Positions 24,280 to 34,870 of a DNA stretch of 64,000 nt are shown one piece after another (within the stretch, counting starts at the first letter, position 1; each line of letters opens with the position of its first letter). Position numbers and translations under genes: made by a program. The stretch lies in the NCBI GenBank assembly GCA_028583415.1, contig CM053274.1, forward strand, positions 93,962,549-94,026,548. Direction: 5' to 3'. This DNA is from Protea cynaroides (Eukaryota; Streptophyta; Magnoliopsida; Proteales; Proteaceae). The notes under the pieces were generated by a model, which was given only the letters and a program-made list of their open reading frames with translations, made no database searches and was not told the DNA's origin.

Positions 24280-25621
24280 GTTTGTATCTTTCTTATAAAG
24301 TATATGAATGAAACTTTTTGTTACAACTCTATTTACTTGTGAACAACGGCAAAGAAATATATTTAAGTATTTTTCTTCTATATCAATATTTTAGTACTTA
24401 AACATAACCAAGGTGAAATGGATATAGGTTGAATGAATTTTTCTCTATCTTCATAATAAAATTTATGACTAAACAATTAGTTTTCTAAATTGATATGATA
24501 ATTTTTATTTTCCTTTTTGTATATCAAAATTTTATAATTATAAATAAAACATGATAGATATTTGTCTCACCAAATATGGATTTCTTATTGGCCAAGAACA
24601 TGATGTGTTACCAACTTATATATCTCTATCCAATTAACATGACAAAAATAATTTCCTTTTGCTTTAATCTTTTTATATTTTGGTATCATCGTGATAATCA
24701 AACATTTTCTAAACTAATATTTGTACATTCTATTTACAAAATTTATAGCTTCATTAATTGCTTATTTTATTATTATTGTGTTAATTATTTATTAATTTTT
24801 AAGTCAGCTCAAGTGTTTTAATTATTTCTTTTCTTTTTGGGACAGTGGGGATTCTAGTTTCTAAATTATCTATACTAAACACCTTTCTTATAAGCCCACT
24901 TTAAATATTATTACATATATAAAAAAAAATAAAAATAAAATAAAATTTTGTTATACTAACCTCTCAAAGGAACATGATAAATGAAAATTTGATGAGATAT
25001 GATTATAGTGTGAAGCTCACTGAGAATTCTCTTGGCAGAGGCTGAAAACGTGGGAGTATAGTGGGTGGTCCAATGGGTCTCTAAAATAAAAATCAGTCAA
25101 ACACGGATTCAGGTTCACACGGATTCTATTATTTGTTCTAAAAAAATACAAAATGCGGCTCTGAAAAGTTCCCATTTCAGATGATATCTCAAACAAACAC
25201 AACAACATGCATGCATGGCTTAATAGATGCAATGCATCTGGTTATCTTAATTTATTATATGTTTAAACTAGTTGAAAAAGGGTACCTGTGGACCTATATT
25301 ATAGCTAGCTAGTTCTTGGGTCTGCACTCTGCACTCTGCAGTCTGCACCAGAGTGTTCAAACCTTCACGGAATAGGATATGGATTGGTTTTCTGGTTTTA
25401 TTAATAGCTAGCTAGTTGGTCCCAATGAGATAAACTCCATCGATCATGACCTCTTAATTCTGAGGCCTTCATCCTCAACACGTGGAAAAATATATAGCGA
25501 TGGAGTAACCGGGGAGGAAACTGGTTTCCTTCCATAGAATACTTTCTGGTATTCTGCGTGAACGACGACGTTTTGGAAATTGGAAACTTCATGCTTGTCA
25601 ACATCTGTATTTCCAACCGAC

Positions 25622-25623
<2 letters not shown>

Positions 25624-25655
<32 letters not shown>
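25624..25655. repeat. (GA)n microsatellite
   Basis: An uninterrupted GA run of about 32 bases in otherwise non-coding DNA. Confidence 0.95.
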
Positions 25656-25659
<4 letters not shown>

Positions 25660-27549
25660 GTCATGGTATTTCATATTCGATGCATTTGGTTGCAGACTTG
25701 ACTAAGCGTTGCAATAGCTGACATTGATAATGTCCTGAAACATGCCGGTCTTTGGTGGAACTTTATCCCTTCTCTGTCATTGTCTACTTTGAGGACTGCA
25801 AGTTTTAGCTTTGTCGGCCGAATCGGTTCTGAGTCAGAAGAACAAGGCCTGACCTGAAATACCTTGTTCTCAATGGGTCAGGGCTGGGTAGGACAGAGCC
25901 AGAGTTGAGGCCCAGCCCAGTCCTATTCTGGCCTAGCCTACCCAGCCCTATTTTCTTCTTCTTCTTCTTCCTTCTCTGATTGGATATTTCAAGCCTGAAG
26001 TTAGGATCAGACCTGACCAGGCCCAGCTATGTAGACTAAGGGTTGGGCTGAGGTTTTAAAAAAATTCAGCCCACCCCAAGAGGGTTTAATTTTTGGCCTG
26101 CACACCTGAACCAACCCGCACAGTTTACTAAATATGTCGCGCTTACGTTTGGACCGATTATTAATCGATCATTCACAATGTAAAGGTGCAACCCATCAGT
26201 CATCTGACTGAACCGGCCAATTATGGACCGAAACCAAGACCAATCGATCAAAATACCATTAAGTTAAATCCCTCAAGGTTTAAACCCTAAATAGCTAAAT
26301 GTTGTGAATGTTGAATAAGCTATTATATTGTGAATGTAGAATAAATAATGAAAATTATAGAAGAACATGGGCCAAGGGTTTTGATTTTTTCCATTGTGCA
26401 TTGAATAGCATAACCGATATGGACCTATTGATTTGTATCATCGAAGCTGTTATAGAGCTATTCAAATAAGACCAATTAGGGACTGAGACCCACCATACCA
26501 AATATAAACAAGTCCATATCTCGCAAATGAGGATCAATTTGTTAAACATATCGATCATGATGCAAGGTATATTAAATTGGTGATGATTGATTCAGCCCAA
26601 CCGAGACCGGCAGATCGACACCTTAGTCCACAAATCTTAGGCCCACACCTCAAATTTGCTTCTTCCTAATCCAATCAATCTTATGGACCCATCACCATCA
26701 CCATCACCATCACCTTCATCGTCCATAGTATTGGAACCTTGGCCAGTGTTGAGTAGATATTAACAGTTCATGGGCAGTTCCAAGTGTATTGTCATTGTTG
26801 ACAACTATGGCAGTGCATGTGCACAGAGTAAGGGCAGTCTAGATGGTAATATAGATCAGTGCACAATGGCCAGTGTTTGTGGAACTGGTAATATAGACCA
26901 GTGCACAATGATAATATAGAAAGCATCTGAAGAGGAGAGAGAAAGTGAGCCATGTGGGTCCCACATGTTTTGGCCTGCCATCTTGGCACCAGCCCAGGCC
27001 GACATGGACGAGGCTCGTGGCACCAGGCCGAAAGCAAGGCAGCATGGCCTACCAGCCACCCGCCAGCCTCAAGTGCCGCACACAACAGCATGCTGCCCCA
27101 CGCGCACACAAGGTGGCTCGAGCAAGCACCACCGCATGCCCCCACCAATTGTTCGACGTTTTGCCTCAGTGGACAGGGTCCTTAAGACCCTACTAGAATC
27201 CGAACCCTGAATCAGTTTAACAAACAGTTATAGAGGCTATTCGGCCAAAAGGTAAGGGTTTTCTAGTCGTTTCGTAAGAAGAATGATTCGAAATCCACGG
27301 CAAAAAGGGAGCCATCAAGTCCAAATCCGGATCCTACGGCCTTCGAAAGCACGGGCTATGATGTAGCGCACAGATCCATGCATCAAGATCCATGCGCGAG
27401 CTTCCTGATTAGTGGGTTGCAAGTTAATTCGCTAAGATGAGATACATGAGGAGCGCGCCTTGATTCAGTGTAATGCGAGGAGGGAGGTCAGACACCCGCA
27501 AGCAGCATGTCGCAGGCCTGCTTGCCGCGTATACACAAAGGAATCGTGC

Positions 27550-27900
27550 TCGCGCAAGGCTATGCCGCAAGCATGCTAGCAAGCTCGCAGGACCCCTGCT
27601 CGCTCAAGGTCAACGCGCATGCATGCCCGCAGGCTTACAGGACCGATGCTCCAGCAAGGCCATGCCGCAAGCATGCTCGCAAGCTCGCAGGACCCTTGCT
27701 CGGTCAAGGCCAACCCGCAAGCATGCCCGCAGGCTTACAAGACTCGTGCTCGCGCAAGGCCATGCCGCAAGCATTCTCGCAAGCTCACAAGACCAGTGCT
27801 CCCTCAAGGCCAACCCGCAAGTATGCCCGCAAGCTTACAGGACCTGTGCTTGAGCAAGGCCATGCCGCAAGCATGCCCGCAAGTTCGTGGGATTCTGATC
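27550..27900. repeat. 50-bp minisatellite, 7 units, alternating A/B types
   Basis: Seven consecutive 50-base units each start with CTC.../CTT... and share GCAAG or TCAAGG, CCGCAAGCATG and a GCAAGCT-or-GCAGGCT then ACAGGAC block. Units alternate: A units have CCATGCCGCAAGCATGCTCG, B units have CCAACCCGCAAGCATGCCCG, giving a 100-base higher-order period. It sits in a GC-rich island quite unlike its AT-rich surroundings. Long overlapping open frames here follow from the repeat (low stop content) and are not taken as genes. Confidence 0.9.
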
Positions 27901-28087
27901 CAGCGACTAGGATAGCCGTCGATTGAGTATGACTTGATGGATGCAAATCGGAAGGCCCATTGAAATTCCCTCTTTAATCTGACAGATCCAGCAGCTTGGA
28001 TTGAAGATTTTATCTTCCGTGAATGAGAACTTGACAACGTCGAGCCGTACGTCAGAGAGCGGCTACTACGGCGCTTCGCTGCGCATA

Positions 28088-28142
28088 GTATGAAGTTATG
28101 AAGATTCTTTTTTTAGTATGAAGTTATGAAGATTCTTTTTTG
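28088..28142. repeat. 27-bp tandem duplication
   Basis: The phrase TATGAAGTTATGAAGATTCT followed by a T run occurs twice back to back. Confidence 0.85.
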
Positions 28143-30838
28143 AATAATCTGAGCGGCCAAACTTTGATTGGCCATATCTTGGTCGTCCAAGCTCAGATCG
28201 ACATGATTCAAATTCCCCTGGTCTCTATTTTCGAAGGTGAATCCATTTGAGCAATTTTAAAAGGTTTGTAGGGTGCGAGAAAACGAGATTTTTGCTGAAA
28301 AACCTCTGTTGGAACTCCTTGAGGTTGATCTTTGGTTTCCACATTCTCACTACTGCCATCAATGTCTCAGTAAGGTTAAGGAAAATTGTTGTGAGCCTCC
28401 ATTAAGCCTCCATAGAAGTTTTTGTGAGAAGAAACGACACGAGTGACCATTAAGAGTGGTGAACAAGCTCATTAGAGTGTTCCACAAAAAGAGTGATTAC
28501 ACTGGGAAGGTAATCTCTCTTTCAAACCCTCATTATGATGTGTGTGCTTAGTGGGAAGGGTTTGTAATCAAAATATTCATGTTGTTTTTGGTCTATTGGG
28601 TTGGAGCTTAGAAGACTTGTGGGTTGTAGCTCGTCTTATCCTAGTGGTGTGGCACTTCGCTGTTGTAACAGTTGAACTCCACCTATTAAAATTGTGTATT
28701 GGGCATAATACGAAACCCTAATTAAAATATTACCCATGGACTAACCATTACAGTGCGTGATTGATGAATCACGTTACATTTTATGTTGTGATTGTATATG
28801 TAAATGTCTATGTATATAGAATAGAAGTTTATGTGTTACAAATCTGAATGTATACACTTAACAGACCAAGCCCCTGGTATGAATACCTATGGATGTGTAA
28901 TTGGTGTGTACACAATATATGTCTAACAAACTGATTGTGAAAAAAATCCAATTATCAGCTCTTGGCAACAATGATCGAAAAAGTAAACCAAATCATCTCA
29001 GTGAGAATCCCCGACAATGATCGAAAAAATAGGCTAAATCATCTGTGACCCCCCCCCCCTCCCCACGTACTTTCCTTTATATCATCTCCATCCATAGAAT
29101 ATAAGACCCATTGGACATGGACTGGGAAATCCCCATGGGTACCTTCCTATACACCATCACCATTCATGCATAGAAAGCCTAGATCCTATACCTTCCCATA
29201 GATCCATCACCATCACTGTCCATATAGTATAGAACTCACTGAACTTGGATGGCTAACTAGCTAGGTGGGTACTCACCATGGCTACCTTCCTATGGACAAT
29301 CACCGTCCATATAGTGCAGGACCCACCGGATCCATGGGATTGCTCCAATTCAATGAAACAAAAACTGTGAAAATCCACCATCCTTTTCACTACAAGCCCA
29401 CAGATTCAGGGATATCCGGATGTAAATTCAGATAATCCAAAATATAATTTATCCAATCCAAATTAGATATCCAATTAATTAATTCTTAAAATTCTTGAAG
29501 ATTTAATGGATGAAGAAACATGAATCCTACAACTACAACAACTGAGAAACATTTGATTCGTTTGATTGAGAACAAATTAAATAATATCCTACTTTGATTT
29601 ACAACCGTAACCATTTATAGGTCCAAATCTTAATAGAACATAACGGATCCGATCATATCTGGATCCCATCTGGATGTTTATCCATCTATATCCGATCCAT
29701 TTACATTTCTACACATAATACTATAAGCAATTAATCAAAATGCTTCCAGCAAAGCAATGCAACCTCAAAACCAACCAACCACCCACCCCCCACCCTCCCG
29801 CCCGGCACTAATCCAAACCTAGGTTCATAAGGCTTCGCCCAATCCTAACCCAAGGATTGGGTTCTTGGGTTAAAATATCACATCCCAGGTAGAAATTTTA
29901 TTTCATTTTCTTTTATAGATAAACCCTATAGAGATCTTATTTTGAAGTATAGGCCCCAAAGGTATCAATCTATCATTTAATTAAAAAAATTATTTCTTCG
30001 TCCGACAGCTAAAAATACAAGAAAAATTACACACTTCTTGATCTGACAACTAAAAATACTATTATACAAATACACGACCATATGCAAAAACAAATTTCAT
30101 AAATAAATAAATAATAAATTTATATTAAAGAATGAAACTATAAGTATAAAATACAAAAAAGAACCTTTTTATTTTAAATAGAATCTAAAATCTAATAATA
30201 TTAAATACCAAAGGATTTCTATGAGATATTATAAAAAAATAAAAAAAATTATACCTTTTTAAAGCAGAATTAAGGATTTATACTTTTGTAAATGAGTGAT
30301 TTTAGACCATAGAATCCCTCCGTGAATGAATGATTTCAGGGTGAATGAATGATTTCAGACCATAGAATTAATGAATGATTGAATGATTTTAAACCATGGA
30401 ATCCTCTCCCCCCCACAAAACAAAAGAGGGGGATGGTTTTTTTGGGTGGATTACTCCAAATGGAACTTGAGGGCATTTACCAGAAATAATACCTTTCCAA
30501 AGCTGAACTATTGCTATTCCAGTAGGTTGAAAATTTTGATCTAGAAAAAAGCATTTGATGGGCCATTGCATTCTGTCTTTCATGCCTTAATTTGAGTGGG
30601 CCCTGGGCTGGGTCTAACCCTAGACCCAATAAACCCATGTCCAGAAAGAGGATAACACAACCATCTTACCATCTTGTGTTGGAACAGAGCCAAAGAAGTT
30701 TCACTCAAACTTATATACAGAAATTAAAGGAACTTACTTGTAGTTTCATTGCATGACATCACAAACCCCAGATTCTAAAGTCTCAGCAACCAAACAAGAA
30801 AAAAAAAGAGAGACATGGATCAAACACACCAACCACAC

Positions 30839-31900
30839 TTAATCAATATTGACTTCTTTCACATCCTTCTTGGGCTTCTCAGTTCTAGGTATGGTAATGG
30901 TTAGAACACCATCCTTCAATTCAGCTTTAATTTCATCAACCTTAGCATCCTCAGGCAAGAAAATACTGGTGTTATAATATCTGTAGCTTGCAGCAGACTC
31001 ATCAGAGTCCTCTTTTTCTTCTTTGTGCTCTCCTTTGATCACCAAGTACCCATCCTCGATTGTAATCTTCACTTCCTCTTTGGTCAGCCCTGGCAAATCA
31101 TAACTCAATCTGTAGGCATCATCATCTTCCTTTATTCTCCCAATCAGGTTTGCAGGTGACAATGAAAAGTTCTGGAACAGCCTGTTCAAGTTCTCTGTTG
31201 CTTCTAGTAGTGCATTCTCAAGCCCAGTCGGGAATGGAAAGAACTCTACAAAAAAACAGGAAGAATATTATACATGGGCTTGTTTGAATATGTGAAATTA
31301 ATTAATTATTTAATCAGTTATTTGTTTAATTAACAGGATAAAATCGATTTAGTTGGTTCGTCACTCCGTTGAAATAGATAAAGGTTATGGAAGTATTCTA
31401 TAAATACTGAATAAGAATCCCAAATGCTGCCACAATGGGTAAAATGAGATTTGAAATATTCTCTAAAGGTGGTAGAAGACATGATCGAAGAATTGCGATC
31501 AAAACTTGAAAACTAAAGAGAGATAAAACTCAAAGAGGTTTTAACATAACTTACCATTAAGAGAGAAGGGCATGAGATCACGAGAGAAGGGAGTGAGATC
31601 ACGGTTTTCGTTCCTCCAGAGACCTCTTCTCCATTGTCCTTTTCTGCGCCTAGAAGGGAAGAGCTTGGATTTCTTGCTGCTTCCTTCATCAGAGACTGCA
31701 ACTTCTCGGCCTTGCTGGGATGATTTATCATCAGAAGAAACTTTTTCAGAAGCAGTAGCTGAAAACCTCCTTAACAGTTCAGAGCCCCAACGTTGCTGTT
31801 GTGTTGCAACCATCTTTCTGTTTCCTATCTGTGTATTAAACAGAGAAGAAAAAGAAACCCTCTGCTGCAAATTATTCAAAGCTAAACGAGCCACAGCCAT
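30839..31900 (-). CDS. HSP26.5: Mitochondrial small heat shock protein, HSP26.5 type, two exons
   Basis: This is an ATP-independent chaperone that holds unfolding proteins in the mitochondrial matrix during heat. Exon 1 is 31900..31555 and the intron 31554..31246 (GTAAGT...TTTGTAG). Exon 2 is 31245..30839. 346+407 nt give 250 aa. The N-terminus MAVARLALNNLQQRVSFSSL is an Arg-rich, acid-poor mitochondrial presequence and matches the opening of Arabidopsis HSP26.5 (MALARLALRNLQQ). The splice join reads SLNEFFPFPTGLENALLEAT. The alpha-crystallin domain spans about residues 150-245: DLPGLTKEEVKITIEDG, then YNTSIFLPEDAKVDEIKAEL and DGVLTITIPRTEKPKK with the P-x14-GVL signature. Upstream DNA holds imperfect heat-shock elements and a TATA-like box (separate entries). 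The 15 bases before the ATG are all A. The CDS is intact. Confidence 0.95.
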
Positions 31901-31935
31901 TTTTTTTTTTTTTTTCTTTCTTTCTTTCTAAGGTT
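31901..31935 (-). promoter_or_regulatory. A-rich HSP leader directly before the ATG
   Basis: On the minus strand the 5' leader ends in GAAAGAAAGAAAG followed by 15 consecutive A, then ATGGCTG. Poly(A)-rich leaders can recruit poly(A)-binding protein and help translation under stress in plants; that role is an inference here. Confidence 0.5.
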
Positions 31936-31999
31936 AGTAATGGAACTGTGAAAGCAAGAGACAGAAGTAGATGAATGCATGGAGAAGACGAGTAAAGAA

Positions 32000-32121
32000 G
32001 CTTTTAAAGACGTTAATGGATGCTTAGGAGGTGGGAGAAGTATCCAAGAGGTTCTAGGAGGAGTTGGGTGTTGGAATATTTGGAAACCTCTCGAAATCGG
32101 AAGAAAAAGAGTATTCGAGAG
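32000..32121 (-). promoter_or_regulatory. HSP promoter: TATA-like box and two imperfect heat-shock elements
   Basis: On the plus strand, GAA-n2-CTC-n2-GAA is at 32083-32095 and GAG-n2-TTC-n2-GAG at 32109-32121. Each shows three alternating 5-bp units with one (first site) or two (second site) mismatches to nGAAn/nTTCn, as expected for HSF binding. A minus-strand CTTTAAAAG near 32000-32008 is a fair TATA box, placing the transcription start near 31970. Confidence 0.5.
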
Positions 32122-32819
32122 GATGCCAAGTATTAACTGTTTCTCTTGTGATCCCACGTGTGACGATTCATGCCACGTTGCTTGATCCCCGTTGACTGTA
32201 TCCTCTTGGATTTTACATCAAAAAATTTTATGTAATTTTTTTTTTAATATTGATTTATTATTTTATAATAAAATAAAAAATATGTATATTTACAATTTAA
32301 AAGAATATATTAAATCAATCATTTGGAGAGAGAAAAAAATCTAAATTTCAAGAAAAGAAAAATAACATATATTTATTTTTCTTTAGAATAAATATTAAAA
32401 GAATTATTGTATAAAAAAATTTCTATTATTGTACATGTTAAACAAGAGGAATCTTAGGCATCAGATTTTTTTTTTGTAGAAGTAAATGAGAATTTTATGT
32501 CAAGGGTTTTTCAATTCATTTAAATTGCATTTGTTTCATCTCAAAATACATGATAAAAATATTTATCAAAATAATAATTGAGGTAAGTGATAACTCATGG
32601 TGCATGAATATATAGTTTTTTTGGAACATTTTTGTCGTAAGTTTAAGATGAGTTTCAGATATTTGTTAAATTACAAGGATAAAAATGGAACATAATGATT
32701 GATGCATGATCAATAATTATGTAAAAAGATTCAATTTTTTCTTAATAAATATTTTCTATAAAGAAATAACATGATACTAAAAAATGAAATTTTGATTAAT
32801 CCACATTTATATAAGAGGA

Positions 32820-32822
<3 letters not shown>

Positions 32823-32903
<81 letters not shown>
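32823..32903. repeat. (AT)n microsatellite, about 80 bp
   Basis: A pure AT run ending 24 bases before the left end of the MULE at 32927. Confidence 0.98.
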
Positions 32904-32905
<2 letters not shown>

Positions 32906-32926
32906 GGAGCCTTGTATTTTATTTTA

Positions 32927-33874
32927 GGGAAAATTTCACATTCTAGAGAAGAAGCTCTAATGCAACACAACTACGTATGAGAACTACCACCGAATCACTG
33001 TTCCTGATGTGCTTCCCCTTAAATGTGAACCCAAGGAACCACCGACGGTTAATGTTGTATTCAAGCACATACAAGTGATGCTTTCGGGAGACACTACTGT
33101 GATCGCCAAGACAAGGGATTCATGGTTTAACTACTAGAAATTGAAAACGTCGAAAGGTTGTGGATAAGCAAGAAAGAAATCAAGCTTATCATTTGATGCT
33201 CTGTTTCTGCAATACAAAACGGACCGAAAGAGTTCGGTATTTCAGGTATGAATTACGATGATCTGAATCTGTTTCTGTGAAATAAACTGAAATAGATGTG
33301 ACTTTCAAGTATGAATTTCAGGGGTTCGTCCGTTCTTATTAAGATGCTTTTTATCCAAACTTCAATGGCTTCTTCTTTGGTCCACCTCCCTTCCTTCCCA
33401 AGCATCTCCACCTCTGAAATTTTTCACCGGCAACATAACCAAAAGCCCGTTTTCGGCATCGGCTGATATAGATGACAAAAACCTCTGCAGCAAACACTGT
33501 AGCACTGTTTCAGCGATGGATTGCATGTTGTAATATCAAGATTGAAGAGGCCTTGCAGGGAGTTTCAACTTGATTTCCAACAACTTCAACCTCAGTTCCA
33601 ATCTCCAACGATGATGGCAAGTTGAGCCGAGTGTTTCAAACAATTAAAGGGCAAACATGACATTTTACAAGTTTAAGGGTAATATTGCTATTAAAAACAT
33701 AAGTGATCATACATCTCATCCCCTAATGAATGGACGGACAGGTATAGTTGATACTTATTTTCCAAACTAGGGGAGTTGGTTGACATTATCTCCCAAATGA
33801 GGATAATTGAGTTAAAAGTAAACCCTCATTTGAGTTAAAAGTAAACTTTCAAGGGAGGTGGGTAAAATTTTCCC
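32927..33874. mobile_element. Pack-MULE-like element (948 bp) with perfect 9-bp target duplication
   Basis: The left end is GGGAAAATTTCAC and the right end GTAAAATTTTCCC, a 10-bp perfect terminal inverted repeat with partial match beyond. The element is flanked by TTTATTTTA at 32918-32926 and again at 33875-33883: an exact 9-bp duplication, the hallmark of Mutator-like elements. Inside there is no transposase. One open fragment reads RITVPDVLPLKCEPKEPPTV and on for about 50 codons (about 32990-33139). Another starts MASSLVHLPSFPSISTSEIF (from about 33364) and stops after PVFGIG, resembling a plastid transit peptide. These look like captured gene pieces. Source genes are not recognised. Confidence 0.8.
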
Positions 33875-33883
33875 TTTATTTTA

Positions 33884-34870
33884 TGTTCGACTGCCAGTTA
33901 CATTTCTCTCTCCTCTTTCTTTTGGATAATTACCAAAAAAAAATTCTTATAATGGTAGGGAATATTCTTGGAATTTTTTATTATTATTTCAAAAACCATC
34001 TTGAATTTATCTTCTAAATGCAAAAGTAATCCCAGTTTCCATACTTATATGTTCGAGGGATACCCCCCAAATACTCAAAACTGAATGCTGTCATTTTCCT
34101 TCAAAATGAAATGATATATCAGGGATGGAGTCTTTCCACCCATTGTGAAGAACGTATTCTTCACCCATGGGCTGTAGCAGTCCACAGAAGAAAGATTGGA
34201 AACAGAATGCTGTTAGGCCAAGCCACTGGCTTTTATTGAATATTTTAATATGATAAAATTCCGGTTGATCCGAAATTTAATATGTGAGCATGAACCCCGA
34301 TATACAATTTTTTTAGCCTCATATTGATCTACCAAATGACAATAAATTCAGGCTCTCTCTTTTTTGTTTTTCTTTTGTCTTTATTTTTTGGGGCCTGATT
34401 TTATTTTGCTCTGTTATTCAGTTATATTATTGTCCTCTAGGTGCAGTTTTCAGAGAGCCTAGAAAGGGCTTTTGGGTTTCATTTCTAACCCAAAAAGGAG
34501 AAGGAAAAGGAAAAAGAAAAAGAAGAAAAATAAAAACTGCAATCAAAAAGCAACAAAAGGGGATATATTTTTCTTTCAATTTGATAAAAGAGATCATTTA
34601 TACCCGTACACATTTGAAGTATAGTTTCATCCACTAGAAAAATTGGGTATAGAGATTACCCCAATTTAGATGGATTGAATGTAGTGGAGACATGTTCACA
34701 AGGACCAGAAAACTAAAAGGCCAGTTTCGGAGTAGCATGCCAATAACGTAATAGTTAACGTGAGAGCCCTCTGTTTTCTGTCCACACCTAAAGCCCTAGT
34801 AGTTCTTCCAATGGTGACAATATCCTCGTATCTCCAGAAGACTTCTAGATGTAGTCTAGCTTTCACAGTA
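33884..34870. other. Spacer and 3' UTR of the DUF4050-like gene
   Basis: AT-rich DNA without coding signal. The last 200-300 bases up to 34870 would be the 3' UTR of the gene on the minus strand. A purine-rich tract (AAGGAGAAGGAAAAGG type) lies at about 34494-34535. Confidence 0.45.

Larger units (their letters stand above)
18192..30838. other. 12.6-kb gene desert with transposon relics
   Basis: No intact gene is supported. It contains foldback elements at 20005-20150, 20854-20981 and 23277-23512, a truncated LINE at 20385-20600, long (AT)n at 24194-24277 and (GA)n at 25624-25655. A GC-rich island with a minisatellite lies at about 26900-27950, and a possible degenerate element (29409-29712) has GGATGTAAAT-type ends. 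Bases 18200-19960 and 21060-23270 are AT-rich with nothing recognisable. Bases 28140-28930 resemble retrotransposon leader or LTR DNA but show no diagnostic domain. Confidence 0.6.

Noticed and set aside
24160..24342. Open frame of alternating Tyr/Ile (also 32771-32980 and 41736-42104)
   Set aside because: Artefact of reading through (AT)n microsatellites.
26792..27210. Overlapping open frames on both strands in the GC-rich island
   Set aside because: All six frames are open because stops are rare at this base composition. No protein family is recognisable.
27550..27900. CRISPR-like look of regularly spaced repeats
   Set aside because: The units are contiguous 50-bp tandem repeats without variable spacers, in a plant genome.
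27473..27926. Overlapping 98-139-residue open frames, Arg/Ala/Cys-rich
   Set aside because: They are translations of the 50-bp minisatellite in several frames. Open length follows from GC richness, and there is no domain.
28280..28930. LTR retrotransposon untranslated or LTR region
   Set aside because: Suggestive style only: no primer-binding site, polypurine tract, paired LTR or reverse-transcriptase text could be identified in the window.
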